The notes below the pieces were generated by a model. It was given only the letters and a program-made list of their open reading frames with translations, had not been told where the DNA came from and made no database searches. From an uncultured Verrucomicrobia subdivision 3 bacterium (GTDB lineage Bacteria; Verrucomicrobiota; Verrucomicrobiia; Limisphaerales; UBA11358), in assembly GCA_903922735.1 (NCBI GenBank), contig CAIXUZ010000032.1, positions 33,332 to 97,331 on the forward strand: a stretch of DNA of 64,000 nt. The letters are read 5' to 3'. Below, piece by piece: positions 35,412 to 45,147 of the stretch; position 1 is the stretch's first letter, and every line of letters starts with the position of its first letter. The position numbers and the translations under genes are program-made.

Positions 35412-35567
35412 TCAGGAACATTCTTTCATTAACACGGGTGAGATACAAAGGGCTGATAAACCTTTGCTTCAAATTGCCTATGGCGGTACGCCTTTTCATC
35501 AAGCTGCATTGCTCAATGGCGACCCACCAATCCAGTTAAATCATCAGGCAATTGCCGCCATCTGTAT

Positions 35568-35585
35568 ATGGGGTGAACACCCCAT
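35568..35585. promoter_or_regulatory. Palindrome upstream of the kai operon
   Basis: An 8-2-8 inverted repeat, atggggtg-aa-caccccat, starting 157 bases upstream of the kaiC ATG. The arms are perfect. Its size and place suit an operator for a dimeric regulator of the kaiC-kaiB-kaiB-kinase operon. No regulator is identified. Confidence 0.4.
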
Positions 35586-35689
35586 TGCCCTCGATGGTTT
35601 TTTATAACGATTGTTATTTTATGGCCAAACCATGATGCCGGGTGTTCTTCCGATTCCAGAATTGCCGATGGTTTTCATCGCCTCATCCG

Positions 35690-35990
35690 GCCGGGGACTG
35701 GAAACTTGAACTAATCAGAGGGCGGAGGGCAGCGATAAAAGCGGAAATCGAGAAAGCGGATAGCGGAAACTTGAAACACCAGGGGAACATTCAACATTTA
35801 ACGCTGAACATCCAATATCCAAAAAACAAACCTGAGACTTGGGACCGGAACTGACTCACGCAAAGATGCAAAGGCGCAAAGGTAGGGCTGGGACTATGGA
35901 CCAAGGGACAACAGAGGGCGGAGGGCAGCGAGAAAAGCGGAAATCGAGAAAGCGGATAGCGGAAACTTGAAACACCATTCAACGCGGTCT
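35690..35990. repeat. Word-repeat block 4 with a 65-base direct duplication
   Basis: The gap 35412-36131 has no gene. Bases 35717-35781 recur at 35913-35977 with one difference in 65 (my hand count). Between them lies a segment whose 43 bases at 35800-35842 are identical to 39022-39064 in block 5. Other words: ctcacgcaaagatgcaaagg (35855) and cttgaaacaccaggggaaca. Confidence 0.75.
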
Positions 35991-36131
35991 GAGTCGTGAC
36001 GAATTTCAGGAAGTGAATCACCGGCCCTGAATCACGAGGCGGTTTTAAGCCGGTCCGCTGAAAAAAGTATGGCTCGAAGGATTGACTCCGCTGTGATGAT
36101 AGTTTCAACCGGTTCCTGCCGCCGCCATTTT

Positions 36132-37250
36132 TTATTTACTCCAAACCACACGTCGGACGGCTTTCAAATAAGCTCCATCCGGGTCGTCCCGGCAGGGCAC
36201 GAGCCAGCCGCCTTCGCCGGTCTCGTTCCAGGCATAGACCAGGGCGAGCCGATCCTTGGTCACCTGCGTCGGGTTGGCCTCCATCCATTGGGCCAGACGT
36301 TCCAGCAATTTGCCGAACGCCGCCGGCGTTCGGCCGGTGTAATACCAGGAAATCTCCACCCCGTGATCGGCATAGCCGCCTTTGCCTTCCCAGGGACGCC
36401 GATCCCATCCCGCCGTGACCAGCGGAATCAGCGGCTGGGCGGGCGTCCCGCCTTTCCAGGCCTTCACGTTCGCCTCAACCACTTCCGAATAGGAATGTTC
36501 TTCGGACTTATGGAGGGTCCACGTCCCTTGGGGGGTTACATTATAATGGGTCCGCATCGAATATCCGTCCTCCACTTTGCCATTGCCGCAACACGCAACG
36601 GTGACGCCCGGAAGGCCGGCCGCTTGGGCCGCCTTCTGAATACAGGCTAATTCCTCGGCCTTGATCCCTTCGGTTTTATAGATCAACACCAGCGGTTTGC
36701 CCGCCACCCGCAAATAAGAGGGATGCTTGAAAAGGGTGACCCAGTAATCGGACGCCTGCTTCCAAGCCTCCACGCCTTCAATCTTATCGACCACCAACAG
36801 GCAGAATTCCATCCGCCGGCTGTTCCTGGCCTGCATGAACTGGAGCAGTGGTAAATTCAGCGCATCACGGCCGGGTTCGACGGCGGCGACCTTGAATGGT
36901 TCTCCTTTACGATGCGACCAATACCAATCGAACGCGAAAAACGCCACGCCGTTATCGGCCGCCAAATTGATCTGCCGCTCCATCACTCCCGGCGCATCCT
37001 CGCGCCAGCCCCAGAGCGGCGTGCGCCCGGCAAACTCGGTGAGCAGCTTATGGCTGATGTGCGAGGGCATGTCTTTGGCCCACGCATGCTCCGGTTTACC
37101 GTCATCCTGACCGCACTTCCCGCACCAGCCGGCAAAATAGTAGGCGCCGAGTTTTATCCGGGGTGGTACCGCTGGCTCCCCGCTGACAACCGTTGGCAAA
37201 CCGGCTGCCAACAGGAAAAGAATGGCCATCAAAGATAGTGTGGGTTGCAT
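36132..37250 (-). CDS. Secreted GH99/WbsX-like protein
   Basis: Encodes 372 aa from ATG 37250 with a signal peptide (LMAILFLLAAGLPTVVSG). It matches the GH99-like/WbsX family: KLGAYYFAGWCGKCG, GRTPLWGWREDAPGVMERQI and NGVAFFAFDWYW near the start, and YAWNETGEGGW near the end. The family includes endo-mannosidase-like enzymes and uncharacterised proteins of polysaccharide loci. It is divergent from the GH28 gene, 120 bases away. Confidence 0.7.
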   Translation of the reverse strand: MQPTLSLMAILFLLAAGLPTVVSGEPAVPPRIKLGAYYFAGWCGKCGQDDGKPEHAWAKDMPSHISHKLLTEFAGRTPLWGWREDAPGVMERQINLAADNGVAFFAFDWYWSHRKGEPFKVAAVEPGRDALNLPLLQFMQARNSRRMEFCLLVVDKIEGVEAWKQASDYWVTLFKHPSYLRVAGKPLVLIYKTEGIKAEELACIQKAAQAAGLPGVTVACCGNGKVEDGYSMRTHYNVTPQGTWTLHKSEEHSYSEVVEANVKAWKGGTPAQPLIPLVTAGWDRRPWEGKGGYADHGVEISWYYTGRTPAAFGKLLERLAQWMEANPTQVTKDRLALVYAWNETGEGGWLVPCRDDPDGAYLKAVRRVVWSK

Positions 37251-37370
37251 GCGCCCTTCAATGATCGGAATAGGATCAGGTAGCAAGCTAATTCTCATCG
37301 CGTGGGTGACCGCCCGGTAAAATCGGATGAAACCTAGCTGGCCGATGGCGCGTCCTAAAGCACATCCATA

Positions 37371-38909
37371 ATGAAACTATTTCCGTTCTCCGCTAGTATC
37401 TTTGGCTGGGTATCAGCCCTATTGACATTCGCTGCGCCGCTCCTGGCGAACGGAGCCACCTTCAATGTCCGGCAATACGGTGCCGCCGGTGACGGTTTGA
37501 AAATGGACACCCTTGCGCTGCAGCAGGCGATTGATGCGGCGGCGAACGCGGGGGGCGGCACCGTGCTCTTTCCGCCGGGCCGATATCTGAGCGCATCGCT
37601 GGATCTGAAAAGCCGCGTCACCCTGCAATTGGACGAAGGCGCCACCCTGTTGGGCAGCCCGCACCGGCTGGATTATCGCGCGGGAAAACTCCTCAGCCTG
37701 CTGCGGGCCGACCAGCTGCAGGATATCGGAATTTGCGGCAAAGGCTTGATTGACGGGCAGGGGATACTGCTGGCGGCCGACACCGAACGGCTATCGAAAG
37801 AAAAGAAGTTGGCCAATGCCAAAGAGTTCAGCCGCCCCATGATCATCAGTTTTAGAAACTGTACAAACGTGACCATCCGGGACATCACGCTCAAGGACAG
37901 CGCCTCCTGGGTTCAGCACTATCGGGATTGCGAGCATCTCACCGTGGAAAACATCAAAGTCCGCAGCATTTCCATCGCGAACAACGATGGCATTGATATT
38001 AACGGCTGCGTGCATGTGGTGATGCGCGGCTGCGATATTGATTCGGAGGACGACGGCATCTGTCTCAAATCCGACGGCCAGGCCTGTGATGATGTGCTGG
38101 TGGAGAACTGCCGCGTGCGGTCCAGTTGCAATGCCCTGAAATTCGGCACCTCCTCGGTCGGGGGATTCAAGAATGTCATCTGCCGCAATCTCGAGATTTA
38201 CGATACCTACGAAGATGCCATTGCCTTGCATATCGTCGATGGGGGCGCGATGGAGAATGTCCGGATATCCCGGATCAAGATCACCGATAGTCAAAACGCC
38301 ATTTTCATCCGTCTCGGCAACCGCAAAGGTGCCATCGGAACGCTTCGGGGCGTGACCATCAGTGATGTCACCGCTGAAATCCTCGACCGCCCGCGCGCGT
38401 CCATGAACAAGCTGCAAGCCAGCGAAGTCATGACAAAACATCGCCCCACGCTCATCACCTCCTCGATTGTCGGCCTGCCCGGACACCCGGTGCAGGATGT
38501 GACGCTCAAGAATATCACCATCGTCTACGGTGGCGTTGGAAACACGCCGCTGCCAACTCATCCGCGTCTCGACTACCTCGACAAGGTGCCGGAAAAAGCG
38601 AAAATTTACCCGCAGGGCTCGATGTTCGGTGTGTTGCCGGCCTGGGGCTTTTACTGCCGCCACGCCGAGGGAATCAAGTTCGACAACGTCACCCTGCGGG
38701 TGCAAAACAAAGATTATCGCCCGGCACTGGTCTGCGATGACGCCCGGAACATCGAACTGAACGGGTTCCATGTAGAGTCCGCCGGAAGTGAGCCGGTGAT
38801 CGTGCTCAACGATGTGCAGGGGGCAACCATCCGCAATAGCGCCGCCCCGGCGAGCGCCAGCAGCTTCGTCAAGACCATGGGCAGCACCCGGGATGTCCAG
38901 GGGCCGTGA
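37371..38909 (+). CDS. Secreted GH28-family (polygalacturonase/rhamnogalacturonase-like) hydrolase
   Basis: A 512-aa right-handed beta-helix enzyme with a signal peptide (about 1-25). The opening FNVRQYGAAGDGLKMDTLAL and the helix motifs VQHYRDCEHLTVENIKV, NNDGIDINGC and SEDDGICLKSDG carry the Asp residues of GH28. The usual GHG motif is replaced by CNALKFGTSSVGGF, a variant seen in bacterial GH28 relatives. It probably acts on pectic or other uronate-containing polymers. Confidence 0.8.
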   Translation: MKLFPFSASIFGWVSALLTFAAPLLANGATFNVRQYGAAGDGLKMDTLALQQAIDAAANAGGGTVLFPPGRYLSASLDLKSRVTLQLDEGATLLGSPHRLDYRAGKLLSLLRADQLQDIGICGKGLIDGQGILLAADTERLSKEKKLANAKEFSRPMIISFRNCTNVTIRDITLKDSASWVQHYRDCEHLTVENIKVRSISIANNDGIDINGCVHVVMRGCDIDSEDDGICLKSDGQACDDVLVENCRVRSSCNALKFGTSSVGGFKNVICRNLEIYDTYEDAIALHIVDGGAMENVRISRIKITDSQNAIFIRLGNRKGAIGTLRGVTISDVTAEILDRPRASMNKLQASEVMTKHRPTLITSSIVGLPGHPVQDVTLKNITIVYGGVGNTPLPTHPRLDYLDKVPEKAKIYPQGSMFGVLPAWGFYCRHAEGIKFDNVTLRVQNKDYRPALVCDDARNIELNGFHVESAGSEPVIVLNDVQGATIRNSAAPASASSFVKTMGSTRDVQGP

Positions 38910-38917
38910 GACGGAGG

Positions 38918-39115
38918 GCAGCGAAATCAAATGCTGAAACGCTGAAACGCTGAAACCTGAAATATTTTCAGAAGTCAGAAGTCAGAAGCCAGAAGTCAGA
39001 AGGGGGCCACGCTGAACATTCAACGCTGAACATCCAATATCCAAAAAACAAACCTGAGACTTGGAACCGGAAATGACTCACGCCAAGACTCCAAGGCGCA
39101 AAGCTTCAGAGTGTC
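38918..39115. repeat. Word-repeat intergenic block 5
   Basis: The gap 38910-39244 has no gene. It starts with aatgctgaaacgctgaaacg words and tandem 'cagaagt' copies (38968-39002). Then comes the 43-base segment 39022-39064, identical to 35800-35842, followed by ctcacgccaagactccaagg. Confidence 0.75.
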
Positions 39116-39244
39116 CGCAAATGTCGTAGATTTGCGCCGGAAATCGGGTTGCCGGCAGAGGCCAAGCCGCCTACGATGGTGCAAACCCATACCATAACGC
39201 CAACCCGACTCCGTATCCTTGGCCACCCACTACTAGAAAAATTT

Positions 39245-40390
39245 ATGAAATATCCCCGGAATCAAACCGTTGCCATCCTGCTGGCGGCATTCCTCCCCAT
39301 GATATCAGTGATGGCGCAATCTCGCGGCGGTTCCCCGGAAAACCAGCTGGTCTCCCCGGAACTTTCACCGGATCGCCAGATCACCTTCCGCATCCATGCG
39401 CCCAAAGCGGAAGCCGTAAAACTGAGCGGCCCCGATATTCCGGGAAACGGCAAAGGTGCTTCCATGACCCAGGGCACCAATGGCGTGTGGGAGTTGACCA
39501 TCGGCCCCATTGATCCCGGAGCTTACCGTTATGAATTCAGCCTGGATGGCGTGCCGGTCGTTGACCATCAAAATCCGGCGACCAGCGGCTCGCGTAACCA
39601 TGTCTGGAGCCTGGTTGTTGTTCCCGGATCGGATTTTATGGATACCCGGCAGGTGCCTCACGGTGCAGTTGCGGCGGTGACCTATTATTCGACCTCGCTG
39701 CAATGCTTTCGCCGACTCCATGTTTATACGCCGCCGGGGTATGAGAAGGGAAAAAGTAAATTTCCGGTTTTCTATCTGCTCCACGGGTCGGGCGACTGCG
39801 ATGAGGCCTGGACCTCGGTGGGCCGGGCCGGTTTCATCCTGGACAACCTGGTGGCGGCGGGGAAGGCCAAACCCATGATCGTCGTCATGCCCGCCGGCCA
39901 TGTAGAGTTCGCCCGGACTGAAAATCCCCGCGGCGCGGCCGATGCCTTTGCCAACGATTTTCTGAACGACATCATGCCGCTGGTGGAAAGAAACTATCGC
40001 GTTTATCCGGATCGGGCGCACCGGGCGATCGCCGGGCTTTCCATGGGCGGGGCGCAAACCCTGGATATCGGCATTTCCCATCTGGACCAGTTTGCCTACC
40101 TCGGCGTCTTTAGTTCAGGAGTATTGGAGGGAATGCGCGGGCCCGCGCCGAAGCCCGCCTTCGAGGAGCGGAACCGTCAGATACTGGCGGACGCCCGGCT
40201 GAAGAAAGGTCTCAAGCTGTTTTGGTTTGCCACCGGCAAAGATGACTTTCTGGTGCAGAAATCACGCGCCACAGTGGAGATGTTCAAGCGGCATGATTTT
40301 ACTGTGATCTACAAGGAAACGGACGGCGCCCACACATGGATCAATTGGCGAAACTACCTCAATGAGTTCGCTCCCCAATTGTTCCAATGA
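39245..40390 (+). CDS. Secreted CE1-type esterase with N-terminal E-set domain
   Basis: Encodes 381 aa from ATG 39245 (signal peptide VAILLAAFLPMISVMA); an earlier frame start at 39149 lacks a signal. Residues 40-125 are a CBM48/E-set-like domain (ITFRIHAPKAEAVKLSG). The alpha/beta-hydrolase domain has FYLLHGSGDCDEAW, GLSMGG with nucleophile S266, FATGKDD and the catalytic His in DGAHTW. It resembles feruloyl/acetyl-xylan esterases, releasing ester groups from plant-type polysaccharides. Confidence 0.8.
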   Translation: MKYPRNQTVAILLAAFLPMISVMAQSRGGSPENQLVSPELSPDRQITFRIHAPKAEAVKLSGPDIPGNGKGASMTQGTNGVWELTIGPIDPGAYRYEFSLDGVPVVDHQNPATSGSRNHVWSLVVVPGSDFMDTRQVPHGAVAAVTYYSTSLQCFRRLHVYTPPGYEKGKSKFPVFYLLHGSGDCDEAWTSVGRAGFILDNLVAAGKAKPMIVVMPAGHVEFARTENPRGAADAFANDFLNDIMPLVERNYRVYPDRAHRAIAGLSMGGAQTLDIGISHLDQFAYLGVFSSGVLEGMRGPAPKPAFEERNRQILADARLKKGLKLFWFATGKDDFLVQKSRATVEMFKRHDFTVIYKETDGAHTWINWRNYLNEFAPQLFQ

Positions 40391-40417
40391 GGAAACGGAT
40401 CGTTCGGGTATCGATTG

Positions 40418-40605
40418 TTAACGCTGAATGTCCAATCATAAATGGCGGCGCTCTGCCGAGACGCCGCTACGACATGTAAACGGCTTTCGTGACAACAAAG
40501 GCGCGAAGGCGGAAGGGGATGTTGTTAATTTTAAGGTGTTAGTTTTTAGTTAGAGCAAGTTTACGCTTGCTGCTACAAGAACGGCTATAGTTTGCGATAA
40601 CGTAT
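40418..40605. repeat. Word-repeat block 6 with hairpin at 40554-40571
   Basis: The gap 40391-40635 between convergent genes holds ggcggcgctctgccgagacg (40443), an attttaaggtgttagttttt run, and a hairpin agcaag-tttacg-cttgct (40554-40571). The hairpin could terminate either gene, but no T-run follows. Confidence 0.6.
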
Positions 40606-40635
40606 CTGCATACGATTGAACGGCTGGGTTGGCCA

Positions 40636-42153
40636 TTACAGAGTTGCCTCAATGATCAGAACGCGCACGCCGCCGCCCGCCACTTTGTCCCTGGGCACGA
40701 GGATGGCATGGGATTTGAGCGAATCTTTGGCAACTTTCGTGGTGGTCTTGGCCCAGCAATCGGTCACTTTTAGTTCGCTCAAACCGTCCATGCCCATCGC
40801 CGCCAGCGGGATTTCCAGCGTGAAAGTCACGTCTTCCGTGGTGCTATTGTTTCCGATCACGATGCCGGCTTTCCGGCCGTTGATAAAGCGCGCATACGGC
40901 TTGACCGGCGAGGCAGGGGTGGAGGTGCATGGAACATTGATCAGCTTGGCCTCATACATGTTATTGTGGAAAATATCCTTATGTTCATCCCGGATTTTAT
41001 TGATTTTACGGAAATCCTCGACCACCGCCGGCTGGGATTCCACGTCCGTCCAATCCAGCCATGAATGGAGCATTTTGGGTGAAAAATTAGAGGCGGGAAG
41101 CGCCAGATGCGTGGCATTGAACACCTCACCCAGCAGCATCCATGGCACCATAGGCGCGAACATGGAGTTATGCCCGTAAATAAACCGGCTGCCCTTGACC
41201 CGATAACAGCCTTCGCGTTCGCCTGGATTGCTCGAATTATAGGCGTGGCCTCCGTCTTTCGGTTCCCCGACGTTATGCCCGCTAATCTCCTTGCAACGGT
41301 ACGGGTCATTGGCAGTGGCGCCGTGCCGCGGACAATTGTTTTCCAGGTCAAGAATGGGGGCAAAGCCATGCAAGCCCGAACCCTGGATAGAGCCGGCCAG
41401 CTGCTTGCCCTCGGTAGCCAACAGGATCCGTTTGCCCTTCTTAGCGCAGCGGGTCACGATCTCGTTCCAGACGGATTTTTTGAAGGCAAAGGCCGAGGCG
41501 CAGTCGATGCGCCATCCGTCAAGTCCCACTTCCGTGCACCACCAGACGTGCGTATCAATGATGTGGGCGCGGGCTGCCGTATTATTAAGGTCAAAAACCC
41601 GCTGGCTGTACCGCCGCTGGCTCGATGGCAGAAACCAATCCGGGTGCTCGGCCACGAGCGGCGAAGTCCGATCTACGCCATAATGGTTCGTATTGCTTAT
41701 GACCTGCATGCCCCGAGCATGAGCCTGATGGATGAGATCCTTCACATCATCCAAATTACCCATGTCGGGATTCGGCTCGGTGTATCGCAAGGCGAAGAGG
41801 TTTGTCTGCGGCGTGCAGTTATATACGGAATAGAGGCACAAAACATTGATGCTCATGTCCTTCAAAAAATCCAGTTTGGCCGCAATTGATTTGTAGGTGG
41901 TATCGCCAAACGGATATTTCCAGTTTTTGGGATTTTTGTAATCCGAGACGTTGAAACCGCGGGTAGGAACTTCCACGATGACGGCGTGGCGCAGCCAGTC
42001 CGGGGCGGGATAGGGCACCGAACCGAAATCGGCCTTTTCCATGAAGCTTTCCGCCCAAAGGTCGCTGCCGGAAAAGAATACGCACGCAGCACAGGAAAAA
42101 GCGGAGCGTTTGATAAACTGCCGACGATTCAAGGAGTTGTTGTTTGAATTCAT
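40636..42153 (-). CDS. Tat-exported GH13 alpha-amylase-family protein
   Basis: A 505-aa protein with the twin-arginine signal NRRQFIKRSAFSCAACVFF. The GH13 barrel is visible: VISNTNHYGVD (region I), GLDGWRIDCASAF (region II, Asp nucleophile) and ILLATEGKQL (region III, Glu). The canonical region IV His-Asp pair is not clear, so specificity may differ from alpha-amylase. A C-terminal beta domain follows. Export in folded form is predicted. It likely acts on alpha-glucans. The 241 bases to the GH29 gene hold no gene. Confidence 0.75.
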   Translation of the reverse strand: MNSNNNSLNRRQFIKRSAFSCAACVFFSGSDLWAESFMEKADFGSVPYPAPDWLRHAVIVEVPTRGFNVSDYKNPKNWKYPFGDTTYKSIAAKLDFLKDMSINVLCLYSVYNCTPQTNLFALRYTEPNPDMGNLDDVKDLIHQAHARGMQVISNTNHYGVDRTSPLVAEHPDWFLPSSQRRYSQRVFDLNNTAARAHIIDTHVWWCTEVGLDGWRIDCASAFAFKKSVWNEIVTRCAKKGKRILLATEGKQLAGSIQGSGLHGFAPILDLENNCPRHGATANDPYRCKEISGHNVGEPKDGGHAYNSSNPGEREGCYRVKGSRFIYGHNSMFAPMVPWMLLGEVFNATHLALPASNFSPKMLHSWLDWTDVESQPAVVEDFRKINKIRDEHKDIFHNNMYEAKLINVPCTSTPASPVKPYARFINGRKAGIVIGNNSTTEDVTFTLEIPLAAMGMDGLSELKVTDCWAKTTTKVAKDSLKSHAILVPRDKVAGGGVRVLIIEATL

Positions 42154-42394
42154 TTGGGATGATGGTGCAGCTTACATTTATCCATTTTAATATCAACGAG
42201 GTTCGAGTTCCGAACCGCCATCATTGATGTCGGAATAATGAACCGCGAAGGTTGCGGGAGCCGGCGGTCAGCCGCACGCAGCGCGCCAGCGGGGCCAGCA
42301 GCGGGCGGAGGTTGGTGCGCGGGCCTATACGGAGGTTCGCAGTCGTGTAATTACAGAATAAATCGGTTGTCTCAATGCGGGGTTATGAAATTTC

Positions 42395-43852
42395 TCACCA
42401 CGGGTCGGACTCCACTTTGAAGGCGTAGGCCTGGCGACCGGGACGGCGGGATTCGATTTGAAGTTCTTTGGGCAGTTCGATGGTCAGGCCGGCTTGATCC
42501 TGATGCCACTTTAATTCCTGATCCACTCCCAGCAGGCGGATGGATGAGCCGGCCTTGGCCTTGACCAGCTGGCTATGCAGGGTCTCGCCCGGCCATTTGA
42601 GGCTGATGATATAGACATATTTCTTGTCCTTGGTACGGGTGAAGCGAAGGTCTTTGCCTTCGTGGTAGCGCAGGTAGGGACGGGTGGCGAAGATGGACTC
42701 GCCGTTCACCTTGAGCCAGTCGCCAACATAGTTGACGCGGTCGATCATTTCCTGAGGCCATCGGCCGGTCGCGTCCGGGCCGAAACCAACCTGGAAATTG
42801 CCGCCCTTGGACACGATGTCAATCAGGCTTTCCAGCACCCATTCGCGGGATTTGTAGGTGTCGTCGGTCTTGTAGGAAAAGCCGGTGCCGCAAGGGTAAA
42901 TCACCTGCCAGGGACGCTTGATCCGGTTGGGGTCTTCGGGAATCACACGTTCCGGCGTCTCGTAATCGCCATATTGGTCAATACCGCGGTTGCGGAGCAT
43001 GATGTTCGGCTGCAGGCGGCGGGCCAGCTTGGCCACCTCAAAGGCATCCGGCTGGGCTTCCTTGCACCATTTCATATCCAGACAAAGCGTGTCGATCGGA
43101 CCATACCGGGTCAGCAGTTCGGTGATCTGGTCGCGCTCCTTCTGAATGAAGTCCGCCCAACGCTTGGGATCGCTTGCCCGATTGGTGAACGTGCCATCAT
43201 ACCAGAAATTGCGGCACTTAAATTGATTGTCCCAACCGAAATCCCAGTCATGCCAATCAATGTGCGAGAAGTAGAGGCTTACCCCGAGGTTGTGGGCGCG
43301 GCCCGATTTTACCAGTTCGCCGACGATATCGCGATTGAATGGCGTTTCCGCGATGCTGTAATGGTTTGTGATTTCTTCAAAGCTCCCATCGGCATTTTTG
43401 CGAAAGCCGCGTTGCCAGGTCTTGGTCGGCCACAAACAGAAGCCTTCATGGTGCTTGGTGGTGAACGAAAAGTATTTCATGCCGCTGCGCTGCATGATCT
43501 CCATCCACTCATCGGCGTTAAAATTGGTGGGATTGAAGTTTTGATAGGACGCGTAGTAATTCCTCTGCCATTCCTGATCCTTCACGTGATCCCGGACAAT
43601 CCAAGATTCCCTGCCGTTCCACAGGGTATAAAGCCCCCAATGAATCCGCAGCCCCCACTTCAGATCCATCCAGCGCTCCACGGCCGCCTCGCCGGCATGC
43701 GTGTAATCGGGATCCACGCCCCGATAGGCGGAGTATTTCTCCTGCAACCGCTGTTCCTCCGCACGGGTGGCGGGTTTGCCCGCGGAGGCACATCCGGCCA
43801 GGGCGAGCAGGACCAGGCTGCTCAAGGTGGTGATGATGATTTTAGTTTTCAT
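42395..43852 (-). CDS. GH29 alpha-L-fucosidase, lipoprotein
   Basis: Encodes 485 aa from ATG 43852. The N-terminus is a lipoprotein signal, SSLVLLALAGCASAG, with Cys20. GH29 features are DLKWGLRIHWGLYT, YFSFTTKHHEGFCLW, SLYFSHIDWHDW and IDTLCLDMKWCKEA, whose Asp fits the nucleophile. It releases L-fucose from glycans at the cell surface. It is the last gene of the fucose operon, 26 bases after the transporter, so hydrolysis and uptake are co-expressed. Confidence 0.88.
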   Translation of the reverse strand: MKTKIIITTLSSLVLLALAGCASAGKPATRAEEQRLQEKYSAYRGVDPDYTHAGEAAVERWMDLKWGLRIHWGLYTLWNGRESWIVRDHVKDQEWQRNYYASYQNFNPTNFNADEWMEIMQRSGMKYFSFTTKHHEGFCLWPTKTWQRGFRKNADGSFEEITNHYSIAETPFNRDIVGELVKSGRAHNLGVSLYFSHIDWHDWDFGWDNQFKCRNFWYDGTFTNRASDPKRWADFIQKERDQITELLTRYGPIDTLCLDMKWCKEAQPDAFEVAKLARRLQPNIMLRNRGIDQYGDYETPERVIPEDPNRIKRPWQVIYPCGTGFSYKTDDTYKSREWVLESLIDIVSKGGNFQVGFGPDATGRWPQEMIDRVNYVGDWLKVNGESIFATRPYLRYHEGKDLRFTRTKDKKYVYIISLKWPGETLHSQLVKAKAGSSIRLLGVDQELKWHQDQAGLTIELPKELQIESRRPGRQAYAFKVESDPW

Positions 43853-43878
43853 AGTTGATATGTTTACGGTGATGAATT

Positions 43879-45141
43879 TCACGGGCTGGGGGTGGCTCCG
43901 GTTGATTGAAAGCGCGCATCCGCCCGCAAGGGGCCAATTAAGAATAAGATGCAGGCGAGTGCCAGCAGCGGCAGGATGCCGTAGCCGATGAACACCGGGG
44001 TGTAGCCAAAACGGCCGATCAGCCAGCCGGACAATGCCATGAAAAGCATGCCGCCAAAACCGGAGCCCATGCTCGCCAGTCCCCACACGGAGGCGACCGC
44101 CTGTTTCGGAAAAACATCCCCGGGAAAGGCCAGCGTATTCGCCAGATAGCCCGTGTAGCCGAAGGTCGTGAGCGAAATGAGCGCAATCGCCAGCCACGAA
44201 TTGTTGGTCAGGATGGCGGGAATGGTGCTGACCATGAGCAGCGCGAAAACGGCGGTACTGGTCTTGCGCGCGACGGACACCGCCAGACCGCGCCGCATCA
44301 GCCAGCCGGTGAGCACGCCGCCCGCGAGGTTTCCCAGCACGGCGGTGAAATACGGTATCCACGCCTTCCAGCCGATCTCCTTGAGGCTGAAGTGATGCAC
44401 TTCGGCCAGATACTTCGGGAACCAGAACACGAAGAAATACCAGACCGGATCCATGAATACTTTAGAGAGCGTGAAGCTCATCACAAAGCGGGTGCGCATG
44501 AGCTTCAACGCCGGCACGGACGATCCCGGCACTTCGCCCGCGAGTTTGGGCGGCACTTGATAAGTGAACCACCAGGCGACCACCCATAGCAATCCCAGCC
44601 CGCCCATGGAAATGAACGCGCTCCGCCAGCCCCACGTTGCCACCACCCACACGATCACCAGCGGCGAAACCACCGAGCCGAGCGAGGCGCCGCTGTTGAA
44701 AATGCCGGAAGCCAGCGCCCGTTCCTGCACGGGGAACCATTCGGTGACCAGCTTGGCCGCCGCCGGCCAGTTGCCCGCTTCGCCGACGCCCAGCAGAAAC
44801 CGGAAGCAGCCAAGCGAAAGCGGTCCCCGGGCAACGGCATGGAAGATCCCCGCCACGGACCACCAAATCATGCAGCACGCATAACCGATCCGCGTGCCCA
44901 CCCGGTCAATGAACGGACCGGAGAGTCCGTTCGAGACGGCGTAAGCAAACATGAAGGCGGAGGCGATGTAGCCATAAGCCGCATCGGTAAGCGGAATCGT
45001 CGCCTTGAAATCGGGTGACGCGGCCACCACCGAAAGCACCTGCCGGTCCAGGTAATTGATGACCGTGGCGCTGAACGCGAAGCTGATCATCAGCCAGCGT
45101 TTGTCAGGCAGCCTCAAATTAGTTGGATTTGCGCAGGGCAT
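43879..45141 (-). CDS. MFS sugar/sugar-acid transporter (ExuT-like)
   Basis: A 420-aa membrane protein with about 12 hydrophobic segments. It has ACS-family hexuronate-type MFS signatures: NYLDRQVLSVVA in TM1, GPFIDRVGTRIGY after TM2 and RFLLGVGEAGNWPAA in TM4. In this operon it most likely imports L-fucose or a fuconate-type acid released by the GH29 enzyme. Gap to the aldo/keto reductase gene is 6 bases. Confidence 0.85.
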   Translation of the reverse strand: MPCANPTNLRLPDKRWLMISFAFSATVINYLDRQVLSVVAASPDFKATIPLTDAAYGYIASAFMFAYAVSNGLSGPFIDRVGTRIGYACCMIWWSVAGIFHAVARGPLSLGCFRFLLGVGEAGNWPAAAKLVTEWFPVQERALASGIFNSGASLGSVVSPLVIVWVVATWGWRSAFISMGGLGLLWVVAWWFTYQVPPKLAGEVPGSSVPALKLMRTRFVMSFTLSKVFMDPVWYFFVFWFPKYLAEVHHFSLKEIGWKAWIPYFTAVLGNLAGGVLTGWLMRRGLAVSVARKTSTAVFALLMVSTIPAILTNNSWLAIALISLTTFGYTGYLANTLAFPGDVFPKQAVASVWGLASMGSGFGGMLFMALSGWLIGRFGYTPVFIGYGILPLLALACILFLIGPLRADARFQSTGATPSP

Positions 45142-45147
45142 TGATAA

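Noticed and set aside
37791..38930. 379-codon minus-strand frame opposite the GH28 gene
   Set aside because: Antisense of a beta-helix enzyme with clear motifs.
42575..43858. 427-codon open frame on the plus strand opposite the GH29 gene
   Set aside because: Antisense of a gene with clear family motifs; no recognisable domain of its own.
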